From a virus: a DNA stretch of 24,708 nucleotides. The position numbers were made by a program, and so were the translations under genes. Location of the stretch: IMG/VR virus record IMGVR_UViG_3300043331_000180, positions 1 to 24,708 of that record; one strand, 5' to 3'. The notes under the pieces were generated by a model. That model saw nothing but the letters and a program-made list of their open reading frames with translations. It searched no databases and was not told the origin of the DNA. Shown piece by piece: positions 1 through 6,904 of the stretch; within the stretch, counting starts at the first letter, position 1; each line of letters begins with the position of its first letter.

Positions 1-111
1 GCTAAGGAATACGGTCGTCGTACCGGACAGTGCTGCCAGTGCGGACGGGAACTTACCAAGCAGGAAAGCATCGATGCGGGAATCGGCCCGATCTGCGCAG
101 GCAAGTTCTAA
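1..111 (+). CDS. DUF6011-like small zinc-binding protein, C-terminal part only
   Basis: The reading frame is open from the first base of the window and stops with TAA at 109-111, so only the last 36 residues are visible. They contain C-C-x-C-G-R-E-L, then an I-G-P-I-C-A turn, the cysteine pattern I associate with the DUF6011 family (short zinc-ribbon-like tails found in many actinobacterial and phage proteins). Three cysteines sit close together near residues 11-14 of the fragment and a fourth near the end, which would fit one zinc site. The N-terminal part of the protein is off the left edge, so its function cannot be given. It is transcribed rightward and converges on the leftward endonuclease VII gene; the two are separated by a strong hairpin. 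Confidence 0.7.
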   Translation, partial: AKEYGRRTGQCCQCGRELTKQESIDAGIGPICAGKF

Positions 112-126
112 GAGCCGAATAGAGAG

Positions 127-155
127 AGGCCCTAGATCATTGTGATCTAGGGCCT
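127..155. terminator. Bidirectional terminator between converging genes
   Basis: A perfect 13-bp stem (127-139 with 143-155) closes a TTG loop. The arms start AGGCCC and end GGGCCT. It lies directly after the TAA of the rightward gene and reaches the stop codon of the leftward endonuclease VII gene, so it can end both transcripts. T-runs are short (CCTT) on both sides. Confidence 0.8.
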
Positions 156-556
156 TACCATTGATACAGCACTCTCTCATCAGTACGTGAGGCTTGCGTT
201 TCCAGATAGGCAGCGGCAAGCCTTAATAGCTCAGGGTTGTCTCTCATATGACCTAGGCCCTTATTGCAGTGCTCGCATAGAACGGCACGCACATAGCCTG
301 TCGTATGATCATGATCTAATACTGGCTTGTCTAATTCGATAGAGCAGATAGCGCACTTACCATTCTGCTTTTCCATTAGCTCATTGCGAATGGTTGTACG
401 GCTGACATTCTTTTTGTCATAGCCATACTTTGCTGCCTTGCATATCCATAGTTGCTTAGACGGACGGAAGTACATAGGAACGTCATTGCCACACTTGAGG
501 CAATCGCCAGTCTTAGTTAGCTCATTTACGCGCATAATGCGGTGTGTCCATGTCAT
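155..556 (-). CDS. Recombination endonuclease VII-like HNH nuclease
   Basis: Numbered from the ATG at 556, the protein is 133 residues. It has paired cysteines at C19/C22, C68/C71 and C94/C97, and the catalytic D-H-D-H at 81-84 followed by T-G-x-V-R and L-C-x-x-C-N-x-G-L-G. This is the signature of the phage endonuclease VII family (T4 gp49), ββα-metal nucleases that cut branched DNA before packaging or act as free-standing homing nucleases. Two start codons are possible. The ATG at 562 is only 1 nt from the AGGAG (564-568), while the ATG at 556 has a 7-nt spacer and is preferred. A 9-bp stem-loop ends right at the ribosome binding site (570-607), which suggests control of translation. Confidence 0.85.
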   Translation of the reverse strand: MTWTHRIMRVNELTKTGDCLKCGNDVPMYFRPSKQLWICKAAKYGYDKKNVSRTTIRNELMEKQNGKCAICSIELDKPVLDHDHTTGYVRAVLCEHCNKGLGHMRDNPELLRLAAAYLETQASRTDERVLYQW

Positions 557-569
557 TGTCATTCTCCTT

Positions 570-607
570 AAAGACCCTCTCTATATCTATCGGCAGTTAG
601 GGTCTTT
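570..607 (-). promoter_or_regulatory. Stem-loop abutting the endonuclease VII ribosome binding site
   Basis: AAAGACCCT (570-578) and AGGGTCTTT (599-607) form a perfect 9-bp stem with a 20-nt loop. In the leftward mRNA the 3' arm runs straight into TAAGGAG, the Shine-Dalgarno sequence. The loop carries TGCCGATAG followed by ATATAGAG (595 down to 579), a motif seen again before another HNH gene near 19210. The ribosome binding site itself is not paired, only flanked. Confidence 0.5.
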
Positions 608-1073
608 CCTTGTGTGCCCTCATTCTCTCTCAACCACTCTCAACCCCTTCCCAGACGTCTCCCAATAGCGTGTGTGTGAGCATTGGGATTTTCCTACAGA
701 CCGATGTAGATACATTGCCTCATACCAACCAAGCTCACCAGAAGACAGCACTCAGAAGCGAACCTAGGGCATGGCATAGCTCAGGATGGCCCCTTTAAGG
801 CCCCTCAGAGCTTTATTGAGCGCCTAATACCCTCAGACCCATACCTCTACCTACCTACGGCTAATACAGCCTCTTAGAAAGCCTCTCAGGGTGTTGTCCC
901 TGATCAGAGCCTTGATCATTTTTCTGTCTCCTGGAACTTAACTGTTCAGCATGATCAACACTTTTAGTTACTCTCTGTAGTTGCATTGTAGTATTGTACC
1001 TACATCCTCCCCAGGTCAAATGTGGTCTCGCACCTAGCCGGCAAAGCTTGTGGATCATTACGCAAAGTAGTTG
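608..1073. other. Gene-poor stretch, pyrimidine-rich on the + strand
   Basis: I see no reading frame here with a credible ribosome binding site and codon use. The + strand is rich in CTC/CCT (for example CTCTCAACC twice near 627-645). A small TGATCA...TGATCA hairpin followed by TTTTT lies at 901-923 and could be a weak terminator. A possible weak rightward promoter is TTACTC-18 nt-TATTGT around 966-995. One copy of a 15-nt direct repeat begins at 936. Confidence 0.4.
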
Positions 1074-1093
1074 TTGACACTTAACTGTTCAGC
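936..1093 (+). repeat. Two direct copies of ACTTAACTGTTCAGC
   Basis: The 15-mer occurs at 936-950 and again at 1079-1093. The second copy fills most of the spacer of a consensus promoter (1074-1102). This is the arrangement expected of an operator, although no repressor gene is visible in the window. Confidence 0.55.
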
Positions 1094-1102
1094 GACTAAT
1101 GT
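1074..1102 (+). promoter_or_regulatory. Rightward sigma-70-type promoter, TTGACA-17-TAATGT
   Basis: A perfect -35 box TTGACA at 1074-1079 is followed after 17 nt by TAATGT (1097-1102). It points to the two rightward genes at 1211 and 1470. The spacer carries the repeated ACTTAACTGTTCAGC element. Confidence 0.6.
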
Positions 1103-1210
1103 TTGTGGTGTCAGCGAGGCAGACGTAACCGCTACAGAGCGGGCTAACACAACTTGCCATAGCTGCGCCCATGCTGTAGGCTACGTGTATCACCTAGTTG
1201 AGGAGTCATC

Positions 1211-1408
1211 ATGAATCCTGTACGCATCCGGTTCGAATCGTGGAACGGTGCGGAGTACGGCGAGATCATCGGTGAGCCGATGCCCCGTACGCAGGCCATC
1301 AACACGCTCCACGAAATGTACAGCCTGAGCACTACGGGATGGCAGTACAACCGTCAGGCGCGTACCATCGGCCGCGACACGTGGACATGGACCCTGATCC
1401 CCGCGTAG
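1211..1408 (+). CDS. 65-aa hypothetical phage protein
   Basis: The ATG at 1211 follows GAGGAG with a good 5-nt spacer. Codons are clearly GC-biased at third positions (GTACGCATCCGG, GGCGAGATC), unlike chance DNA, so the frame is real. The protein is small, soluble and rich in W, R and T. It has no membrane segment and no motif that I recognise. It is the first gene after the promoter at 1074, and a 9-bp hairpin separates it from the next gene. The opposite-strand frame over the same bases lacks a ribosome binding site and was rejected. Function unknown. Confidence 0.75.
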   Translation: MNPVRIRFESWNGAEYGEIIGEPMPRTQAINTLHEMYSLSTTGWQYNRQARTIGRDTWTWTLIPA

Positions 1409-1417
1409 ACGCAGCTA

Positions 1418-1447
1418 GGGCAGGGATGCTAAGTTAGGTCCCTGCCC
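1418..1447 (+). terminator. GC-rich hairpin between two rightward genes
   Basis: GGGCAGGGA (1418-1426) and TCCCTGCCC (1439-1447) form a perfect 9-bp stem with a 12-nt loop, just after the stop codon of the 65-aa gene. No T-run follows, so it may be a partial terminator or an mRNA-stabilising hairpin. Confidence 0.5.
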
Positions 1448-1469
1448 ACCATATAGGGAGATACGTACC

Positions 1470-1877
1470 ATGCTGGTCCGTCTGATCGTTAATACTGTCA
1501 AAGCTGTACTTCTGGCTGCCCTGGTGTTCCTGGCGTACGTAGCTCTTGCGCCCTCTCAGAGCGAGCCTGAGCGCTTCGAATACGCTACCCCTGGTCCTAC
1601 CCCTACCCTGCCCGCATGCGTGACGGAGGATGGCGCTGGACAGGCTCTGTGCCTATGGGATGCACAGCACATGGGCAACGGTGTCGGTACTAGTGTCATC
1701 AGTGGTGACTGTGCCCTGGTGACGCAGGCCAATCGTATGCAGGCTCTGTGTGTTCAGATGCATACGACACAGAAGGGCACCATTATCGCGCAGGAATGCA
1801 ACGATATGATGCCATTCGAAAGCGTCAAGGAAAGCGATTGGGAATGGCTTGATCGGTGCTACAAGAATCGCAAGTAA
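1470..1877 (+). CDS. Membrane-anchored or secreted cysteine-rich protein, 135 aa
   Basis: The ATG at 1470 follows AGGGAG at a 7-nt spacing. Residues 1-28 form one hydrophobic helix (LIVNTVKAVLLAALVFLAYV), a signal anchor or signal peptide. A proline/threonine/serine-rich linker follows (about 29-47). The outer domain has cysteines near residues 50, 61, 81, 93, 109 and 129, an even number that could form three disulfides outside the cell. No enzyme motif is visible. The layout (anchor, flexible linker, Cys-rich domain) fits a surface protein such as an exclusion or superinfection factor, but that is inference. It is the last rightward gene before a hairpin at 1901. Confidence 0.75.
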   Translation: MLVRLIVNTVKAVLLAALVFLAYVALAPSQSEPERFEYATPGPTPTLPACVTEDGAGQALCLWDAQHMGNGVGTSVISGDCALVTQANRMQALCVQMHTTQKGTIIAQECNDMMPFESVKESDWEWLDRCYKNRK

Positions 1878-1900
1878 TAAGTTGATAATAAGCGAATAGG

Positions 1901-1952
1901 AATTGCACCTAAATGGGGATTGCCAAAAACACTCCTCAATTTAGGTGCAATT
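1901..1952 (+). terminator. Long hairpin after the Cys-rich membrane protein
   Basis: AATTGCACCTAAAT (1901-1914) pairs perfectly with ATTTAGGTGCAATT (1939-1952). The stem can extend by five more pairs (GGGGA with TCCTC, one G-T) past a one-base bulge. The T-run is short, so termination may depend on the long stem. Confidence 0.6.
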
Positions 1953-2039
1953 TCGCATAGGCCCGCGATAGCTAGGGAGTTTGGATATAGTTAATTCCTA
2001 CCATTTGACTAGTATATCGTAATTCCATAACCAGGAGAA

Positions 2040-2120
2040 ATGGTCTACCTATCAACATACAGACTTAGACAAGAATTGCCATATCGTGGCAAACGCAGGC
2101 TTTGTGGCAATAAAAAATAG
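2040..2120 (+). CDS. Possible 26-aa basic peptide gene
   Basis: An ATG at 2040 follows CCAGGAGAA and opens a 26-codon frame ending in TAG at 2118-2120, where the terminator stem begins. The peptide is strongly basic (R-L-R, R-G-K-R-R, N-K-K). A weak promoter TTGACT-17-TAACCA begins near 2006. The frame contains the palindrome TTGCCA-5-TGGCAA (2076-2092) and a further TGGCAA at 2105. Either a tiny peptide gene or a small RNA ended by the terminator would fit; coding is unproven. Confidence 0.3.
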   Translation: MVYLSTYRLRQELPYRGKRRLCGNKK

Positions 2121-2148
2121 GAGTCCCACGTGTATGGGACTCCTATTT
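2115..2148. terminator. Strong bidirectional terminator
   Basis: AAATAGGAGTCCCA (2115-2128) and TGGGACTCCTATTT (2135-2148) form a perfect 14-bp stem with the loop CGTGTA, flanked by A-runs on the left and T-runs on the right. It can end rightward transcripts from 2040 and leftward transcripts from the translocase gene. Apart from this hairpin, 2121-2271 holds nothing I can name. Confidence 0.85.
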
Positions 2149-2271
2149 CTATATGGTTCCATCGCCCGGGTTATACCACAGGCCCGCTATGGACCTCTTG
2201 TTCTGGTATTTCACCGGTAAAATGATCTATAAAACCATCTGTGAAACATTATTGAATTATCTATGAAATAC

Positions 2272-4245
2272 TTACTGAATGATTCTGTAAAAACCGCTCT
2301 GAGAACCTCCTGTAAGCCTACCATTCTTGACCAGCTTCTTCAACTCTCCGGTGATCCAAGCATTAGATCTTCCTTCAAATCCGGCCGCCTTGATATCTGC
2401 TGGACTGAACTCCATCTTACCGTTGCGTTCGAAATCATCGATGATATCTGTAAGGTGCTGACGCCTTGCTTGAGTTTCCTCCACCGGTGTCTGGAATCCG
2501 TATACGCGAGCTACGGTCTTTTCCTTACTATCTTCTACTACCTCTACGTTAAAAGGCAATTCCTCTTGTGTGCTGTTTTCTGCTGTAGAAGGAATAGTAG
2601 ATCCCATCTCCCAGGTATTACCATCGTGACCACGGTTTCTACGAAGCTCCTGCCAATTGGTGGTACCTTCTGCAACAGCCTGGCGATATGCACGATAAGC
2701 CGGGCCTAGGGCATCTGCGGTAGTATCGTCAAGAGGAGTTCTGATAGTATAGCCTGCATCTACCTCCTGCTCTAACCTGCGAGTATCGATCCAATCAGTC
2801 TGTAGCGGGTGACCTGCTAACTTGAAATCCTGGCCTGCCGCCTCAAGATAGAATCTACCAGGAAAACGGTCCTGCCACAAGTGAGGCTGTGCTCCGGCAT
2901 CGATAGCAGCTTCAGACAAGCCGAATCGAGCATCTGTCTTCATCTTCACACCGAAACACATATTAGCACCAAGATTGTACCTTGCGGAAGTCTTCAACCT
3001 GTCGTTGGTAGCTCTCTGAAGGCTTACTACGATAGAGATACCGGCGCTACGCGCAGCTTCGATAAGTTCGATAAGATCATCGACTTTAGCAAACCTGGCA
3101 GCTTCCTCCAGGTGGAAGATGATGAAATTAAGACCACAACCACGAACCCAATGGTCAAGACCTTTAGAGGTCAGATAATCAGTTCTTGCAGGAATAGCCC
3201 TCATGACTGCTTCAATCATCTCCATACAGCCATCCTCGGTGGTGGCAAACCATTCTAGACCTGCGGCTAGAGGACCACCTGTCTGCATACCTTTAGCAGG
3301 ATCAGCATAGATGACAGACACATCCTTACGGTTGAGTACCGTACCGTAAATAACCTGCCAAGCCTTGGATTTACCAGAACCACTCATACCCATAGTCAAG
3401 AAGTGCTGGGATGAGGCCCCATTTTTACCTGCAATGTACAACTCAGGACGTGTACCTATGTCGTAGGTCGCAAACGTAATAGGAGAGACAATAGAATCTC
3501 CAGGATAATCCGGGCCTTGCCAGTTGGTCCTGCTACCAAACGGATCAGCCTTTAGAATAGTGACATCCACCTGACCTTCTACACCGTCTTCAGTCTCGGT
3601 GACATGAACCAATTCCCTAGGCTTACCTGCGATGGCAGCAATTTCAGCTCTATTTTTAAGCGCATCCTCGATAGTCTTACCCAAAGGTAGCTTTAGACGG
3701 AACTTATGCCCGGAAGGAATAGCCTTAGAATTAGCCTTATCGATTCTTGCATCACCTAAACCGATAGCCTCAAATGGGTTTTCACCAGCGTTTTCTGCGC
3801 CGAAATCATCACGGAATGCCCATCTGCGGATGCACCAGGAAATGATGATAGCAGATGCCCCTATGACATACACGTTGAAGGTTACCGCTCCGAAAATGAA
3901 GTCACCCATATCTTCCCATAAAGCGATGATCAACCATATATGTGCGAAGGCAGTAGTTATAGTAGCATGCGGAGCTATAAAGAGACCGCGACGCTGGCTG
4001 AACAACTTCCATGCGATGGCACATAGGATCGTACCTACAATCAAAACTGCCCAAGTAACGATTTTGGTAGATTCCTCGAAGGGTACTTCACCTGTCTTGT
4101 TCTGCATATAGATACCTCCACGTAGGAAGATACCCATCAAAAATAGTAGCCCTGCCCCGATAGCCATTGCAATATACGGCAACGCCTTACCGAACAGAGC
4201 ATACTCATCTTTGCTTACTGTAATATTTCTTGTATTTGTAGCCAA
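2272..4245 (-). CDS. FtsK/TraB-like DNA translocase with N-terminal membrane domain
   Basis: 657 residues. Four hydrophobic helices lie at about 21-41, 64-80, 97-110 and 115-138, followed by a linker and a P-loop ATPase domain. Walker A is G-M-S-G-S-G-K-S at 286-293. Walker B-like N-F-I-I-F-H-L-E-E is near 373-381, with L-E-E in place of the usual D-E. A further strand, S-I-V-V-S-L-Q-R, near residue 405 fits the sensor strand of HerA/FtsK ATPases. The last about 65 residues look like a winged helix (F-S-P-A-D-I-K-A-A-G-F), as in FtsK gamma and TraB domains that read DNA. This layout matches the Streptomyces plasmid transfer proteins TraB/TraSA. The start is TTG at 4245, with AGGAG 7 nt upstream; a consensus promoter lies at 4297-4326. 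The SpdB-like gene at 5693 supports a DNA-transfer theme. Confidence 0.85.
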   Translation of the reverse strand: MATNTRNITVSKDEYALFGKALPYIAMAIGAGLLFLMGIFLRGGIYMQNKTGEVPFEESTKIVTWAVLIVGTILCAIAWKLFSQRRGLFIAPHATITTAFAHIWLIIALWEDMGDFIFGAVTFNVYVIGASAIIISWCIRRWAFRDDFGAENAGENPFEAIGLGDARIDKANSKAIPSGHKFRLKLPLGKTIEDALKNRAEIAAIAGKPRELVHVTETEDGVEGQVDVTILKADPFGSRTNWQGPDYPGDSIVSPITFATYDIGTRPELYIAGKNGASSQHFLTMGMSGSGKSKAWQVIYGTVLNRKDVSVIYADPAKGMQTGGPLAAGLEWFATTEDGCMEMIEAVMRAIPARTDYLTSKGLDHWVRGCGLNFIIFHLEEAARFAKVDDLIELIEAARSAGISIVVSLQRATNDRLKTSARYNLGANMCFGVKMKTDARFGLSEAAIDAGAQPHLWQDRFPGRFYLEAAGQDFKLAGHPLQTDWIDTRRLEQEVDAGYTIRTPLDDTTADALGPAYRAYRQAVAEGTTNWQELRRNRGHDGNTWEMGSTIPSTAENSTQEELPFNVEVVEDSKEKTVARVYGFQTPVEETQARRQHLTDIIDDFERNGKMEFSPADIKAAGFEGRSNAWITGELKKLVKNGRLTGGSQSGFYRIIQ

Positions 4246-4296
4246 GATAATCTCCTAGTTCTTACACCCCCTTTTAATGGGATGAGCATAGGAAAC

Positions 4297-4326
4297 ATAA
4301 TACACGGCAACTATTGCAAATGTCAA
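4297..4326 (-). promoter_or_regulatory. Consensus promoter of the translocase gene, TTGACA-18-TATTAT
   Basis: On the - strand TTGACA (4321-4326) is followed after 18 nt by TATTAT (4297-4302). It lies between the stop codon of the small membrane gene and the translocase, leaving a leader of about 45 nt with its own AGGAG. Confidence 0.75.
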
Positions 4327-4515
4327 CTAATAATCCTTAACAGCGCTGAAGGCCGCGCTGGTTACTAGTACACAAAGCACCGAAATAGGTAGGACTCCAA
4401 AAAACGCAATAGCCCAGAACGCAGAATCAGCGACAGTCAAATATGCAGCATAACTGACTACTGATATAGCCAATAAGCTGCACGATAAAGCTATGATAGG
4501 TAAGAGATATTTCAT
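4327..4515 (-). CDS. 62-aa two-helix membrane protein
   Basis: The ATG at 4515 follows AGGAGTCCC. The peptide is almost entirely hydrophobic, with two predicted membrane helices (about 4-26 and 32-56) and a short charged end (K-D-Y). It begins 7 nt after the stop of the upstream 163-aa gene, so the two are translationally linked. The TAG stop is at 4327-4329, right next to the -35 box of the translocase promoter. Small two-helix proteins next to transfer ATPases occur in Streptomyces plasmids (Spd proteins), and phages also encode holins of this size. Nothing in the sequence decides between these. Confidence 0.7.
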   Translation of the reverse strand: MKYLLPIIALSCSLLAISVVSYAAYLTVADSAFWAIAFFGVLPISVLCVLVTSAAFSAVKDY

Positions 4516-4522
4516 GGGACTC

Positions 4523-5014
4523 CTATAAAAACATCATGTTGAATTTTTCTTGATAGTTGTTGCCCTCATGTACCGCACAGACCTGCTTTAGCACTCCATT
4601 ATCGTCCCTGAACTGCTTGATACAGCGTTTTGAGCATTGAATATGCGGCAAAGGCAGGCCATAGAGCTGGCTGAGGATGATAACCTGCTGCAAATCCTCA
4701 TCTTCGACCCTCAACACGATGTTTTCAGGAAACACATAACCATGCTCGATGGCACAATGCTTAAAATGCTCATGCTTGGCCTGGTTTTGGGTGCTGAACT
4801 GTCCAGTTTCGTGATTCTGACAGATTAAACATCGTGCTAAGTACCTGTATACACTATAATGAGTGACAGGGTTGTCATCTGCGTAGATACTATATTTGCC
4901 TAAATGCTGTCTGAGCAGTTCAAAACTGTCATTCCAGGTCATTTCTGGACTCTCAAGCCTAGAAATGAGCAATTTAGCATCTTCTGTAGCTATAAGACGA
5001 GGCTTAGTGTACAT
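4523..5014 (-). CDS. 163-aa cysteine-containing protein of unknown function
   Basis: The start is taken as the ATG at 5014, which has AGGAG with a 4-nt spacer; an in-frame ATG at 5062 has no ribosome binding site. The protein holds a C-x-x-C-x-x-H motif (about residue 62) and a second group C-x-x-x-C plus C-x-x-H (about 127-148), enough ligands for one or two zinc sites. I recognise no family. The first 25 codons overlap the end of the 50-aa membrane gene at 4990-5142, and its stop is 7 nt from the next start, so it belongs to the leftward operon. Confidence 0.65.
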   Translation of the reverse strand: MYTKPRLIATEDAKLLISRLESPEMTWNDSFELLRQHLGKYSIYADDNPVTHYSVYRYLARCLICQNHETGQFSTQNQAKHEHFKHCAIEHGYVFPENIVLRVEDEDLQQVIILSQLYGLPLPHIQCSKRCIKQFRDDNGVLKQVCAVHEGNNYQEKFNMMFL

Positions 5015-5142
5015 AATACTCCTAAGACAGCTAAAATAAGCCCTACTACGACCAGCCAACAATCATATTTAGAGCCGTTTAGGGCTCCCTCTACCGTGAG
5101 AAGAAGCCCTAAACCTATTAAACACAAGCTAATGATTGCCAT
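4990..5142 (-). CDS. 50-aa two-helix membrane protein
   Basis: The ATG at 5142 follows TGGAGC with a 5-nt spacer. The frame reads M-A-I-I-S-L-C-L-I-G and ends with TAG at 4990-4992. Two hydrophobic helices (about 2-16 and 28-50) flank a short loop with E, N, K and D, a hairpin-like membrane protein. It overlaps the nucleotidase gene by 25 nt at its start and the 163-aa gene by 25 nt at its end, the compact packing usual in phage operons. Its size and shape resemble the 62-aa protein at 4327 and the 55-aa protein at 18189. Function unknown. Confidence 0.65.
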   Translation of the reverse strand: MAIISLCLIGLGLLLTVEGALNGSKYDCWLVVVGLILAVLGVLCTLSLVL

Positions 5143-5696
5143 TTTTGCTCCAAAATCAAATCTGTGAACTCTCGTACGCTGTTTACGCGCCTACGATTAT
5201 CACCATCGACCTGATTGTAGGGCCTATTAATCAAAAATGGCTTGATTCCTGCTGCCTCTAGCGCATCATAGTTGTTTAAATTGTCCTCGATGAAGACATC
5301 CGTTTGTCCTACGGTTTTGTCCTTAGAGAACTGGACAGAGTCGAAGACAAGTCCATTTTCTTCAACGAAATGCCTGGTAGCGGCTTGTGGACACTCCAGG
5401 ACACCAGAAAATCGGTGTGTTACGAGATGGTTTGTATGTCCAGCAGCTTTCAGCTTATGTAGGTACTCAGGAATTTCAGGCTCGTATAGCTCTCCAGTCC
5501 AGAATAGATGCTTAGCGTCTACTGCATCATCCATACACTGGAGAAACTCCTCTATCGTCTGCCACTCTTCGAACCAATCCCAGGTAAGCGCCTCAACTTC
5601 TACATCAAGGTCCATACCATGGCGTTCATTCATCCAAGAGTGGTAAGCTTTGGTAAAACGATAAAGAACTCCATCGAAGTCCCAACCAATTCTCAT
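5118..5696 (-). CDS. HAD-family 5'(3')-deoxyribonucleotidase-like phosphatase
   Basis: 192 residues. HAD motif I is D-F-D-G-V-L at 6-11 (nucleophile D6, acid D8). Motif II is V-T-H-R near 92. The motif III lysine lies in S-K-D-K near 124, and motif IV is I-E-D-N near 136. The alpha-helical cap between motifs I and II and the overall size match the 5'(3')-deoxyribonucleotidases (NT5C type), which remove phosphate from dNMPs. In a phage this would adjust nucleotide pools during replication, alongside the ribonucleotide reductase at 13802. The ATG at 5696 overlaps the TGA of the SpdB-like gene (ATGA), so translation is coupled. Confidence 0.8.
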   Translation of the reverse strand: MRIGWDFDGVLYRFTKAYHSWMNERHGMDLDVEVEALTWDWFEEWQTIEEFLQCMDDAVDAKHLFWTGELYEPEIPEYLHKLKAAGHTNHLVTHRFSGVLECPQAATRHFVEENGLVFDSVQFSKDKTVGQTDVFIEDNLNNYDALEAAGIKPFLINRPYNQVDGDNRRRVNSVREFTDLILEQKWQSLACV

Positions 5697-6547
5697 ATTG
5701 TCTTAGCCTTTTGTCTTGAGATTGTCTTGACCAAGGTCATCTTGTTGACCTCAGGTCCCTTGATGTCCATAGCATACCTGTAAATTGTCTCAATGTCAAA
5801 GACACCGTTGTCGAAACATGTCCTGACTAGTGTCGCAAGCTTCATGTCTGGCTCATTAGGTAGCCAGACAGGCAAAGACAACTTGTCCCCACTTGTTAAA
5901 GCAGGCTTGGAGACAGGCTCAGGCAATTGTTCCGGCTTTTTGTCCTGTGTCTCAACGTGTACCTCAGCTTTAATTGCTGGTGTCTCAACAATTGTCTCAG
6001 GCTGTCCAAAGATGCCATGGCGATCCTGCTTGATCTCAAGCCTATCTGCTGCATTCACCAAGCGCCCCTGCATAGCTACACTCATCAATCGCCAAGCTTG
6101 AGGGCCGTAACGAACCCATGTAAACCAGCCTACACTAGGAAGCCTCTCAGTAACCCTACCAGCACTTCTGCGTTGCTGTCGAGTAAGATACTGCAAGGTA
6201 GCTTTAAGGATAATACCTAATACTACTGGAGCTGCTGCGAAGAACAGCACACCAGCAAGAGGATATCCTTCTAGAACACCATGCTGATAAACCACCCAAG
6301 CACTAGCTCCGATGAACAGATATGCACCTAATTCTGTCCAGAAACCTGAATCATCTGTCGTAGCATACTTGATGGACAAAAGAATCAGGTAGACACCGCC
6401 TAGGTCAAACAGCAATGACCCTCCGACAGCGACTAGGACAGGTACGGACAAGGTATGGACAGCCAGATCGAACATAGACCACCATGTCATAGACAAAGCA
6501 ATAAGTCCTACGACACTGAATAGGACATAGTAATACCACTTCAACAA
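5693..6547 (-). CDS. SpdB/DUF2637-like four-helix membrane protein
   Basis: 284 residues. Four membrane helices lie at about 5-25, 33-58, 70-88 and 97-115, followed by a basic stretch (R-Q-Q-R-R-S) and a long soluble tail with proline-rich and charged sequence. This resembles DUF2637 and the SpdB spread proteins of Streptomyces conjugative plasmids, which work with the TraB translocase in moving plasmid DNA through the mycelium. The start is TTG at 6547 with a full AGGAGG 5 nt upstream. The last 60 residues resemble a small helical domain (P-D-M-K-L-A-T-L-V). The DNA is unusually dense in TGTC/GACA. Family assignment is from memory of the topology and neighbours, not from a search. Confidence 0.55.
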   Translation of the reverse strand: MLKWYYYVLFSVVGLIALSMTWWSMFDLAVHTLSVPVLVAVGGSLLFDLGGVYLILLSIKYATTDDSGFWTELGAYLFIGASAWVVYQHGVLEGYPLAGVLFFAAAPVVLGIILKATLQYLTRQQRRSAGRVTERLPSVGWFTWVRYGPQAWRLMSVAMQGRLVNAADRLEIKQDRHGIFGQPETIVETPAIKAEVHVETQDKKPEQLPEPVSKPALTSGDKLSLPVWLPNEPDMKLATLVRTCFDNGVFDIETIYRYAMDIKGPEVNKMTLVKTISRQKAKTI

Positions 6548-6556
6548 TTTGTCCTC

Positions 6557-6904
6557 CTAATTGTCATACTCTGTCTTGGCTGTTGCGTAGCCGGTGTCAA
6601 ACCCTTCACGATAGCCAGACTCTCGGGCATCTTCGATGTCCCTCTTCAGGTCTTCAATTTCGTTCTCAAGATCGTTGATGGCGTCGTCTACCTCATCTCG
6701 TCCATCGCGGTTGCCTTCATTATAGCCATCCTCGTAGCCAAGGTCATAATCTGTCTTTGACTGCTCTTCCACTTCATAAACGAATTGTGCAATCCTATCC
6801 TGAAGCTTCTCTTCTAGTACCTTGCGCTCATATGAGAATGGCTCTGACGGAGTCTCATCCACCAGAGCCATAATCTCACGAGCTAGTCGTAATGACTCAC
6901 TCAT
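6557..6904 (-). CDS. 115-aa acidic coiled-coil protein with GY repeats
   Basis: The ATG at 6904 overlaps the end of the upstream gene by 8 nt. The protein is very acidic. A glycine/tyrosine repeat (D-L-G-Y-E-D-G-Y-N-E-G-N-R-D-G-R) lies at about 54-70, a charged coiled coil (N-D-L-E-N-E-I-E-D-L-K-R-D-I) at about 77-92, and a second copy of the repeat (S-G-Y-R-E-G-F-D-T-G-Y) near the end. Such Y-x-x-G-Y-x-x-G patterns are found in small phage and bacterial proteins of unknown role. It lies in one operon with the SpdB-like gene and the two CDTC paralogues. Confidence 0.7.
   Translation of the reverse strand: MSESLRLAREIMALVDETPSEPFSYERKVLEEKLQDRIAQFVYEVEEQSKTDYDLGYEDGYNEGNRDGRDEVDDAINDLENEIEDLKRDIEDARESGYREGFDTGYATAKTEYDN

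Noticed and set aside
1144-1350. Leftward frame opposite the 65-aa gene
   Set aside because: No ribosome binding site; the rightward frame has GAGGAG and clear codon bias.
2881-4111. Rightward frames inside the translocase gene (2881-3258, 3632-4111)
   Set aside because: Shadows of a 657-codon gene with good domain evidence; no ribosome binding sites.
2115-4524. TGGGACTCCTAT in the terminator is complementary to the ribosome site of the 62-aa gene (4513-4524)
   Set aside because: A 12-nt match is expected by chance several times in 24.7 kb, and the sequence is mainly ribosome-site-like.
5272-6220. Rightward frames opposite the nucleotidase and SpdB-like genes
   Set aside because: Serine/cysteine-rich translations typical of antisense frames; no ribosome sites.
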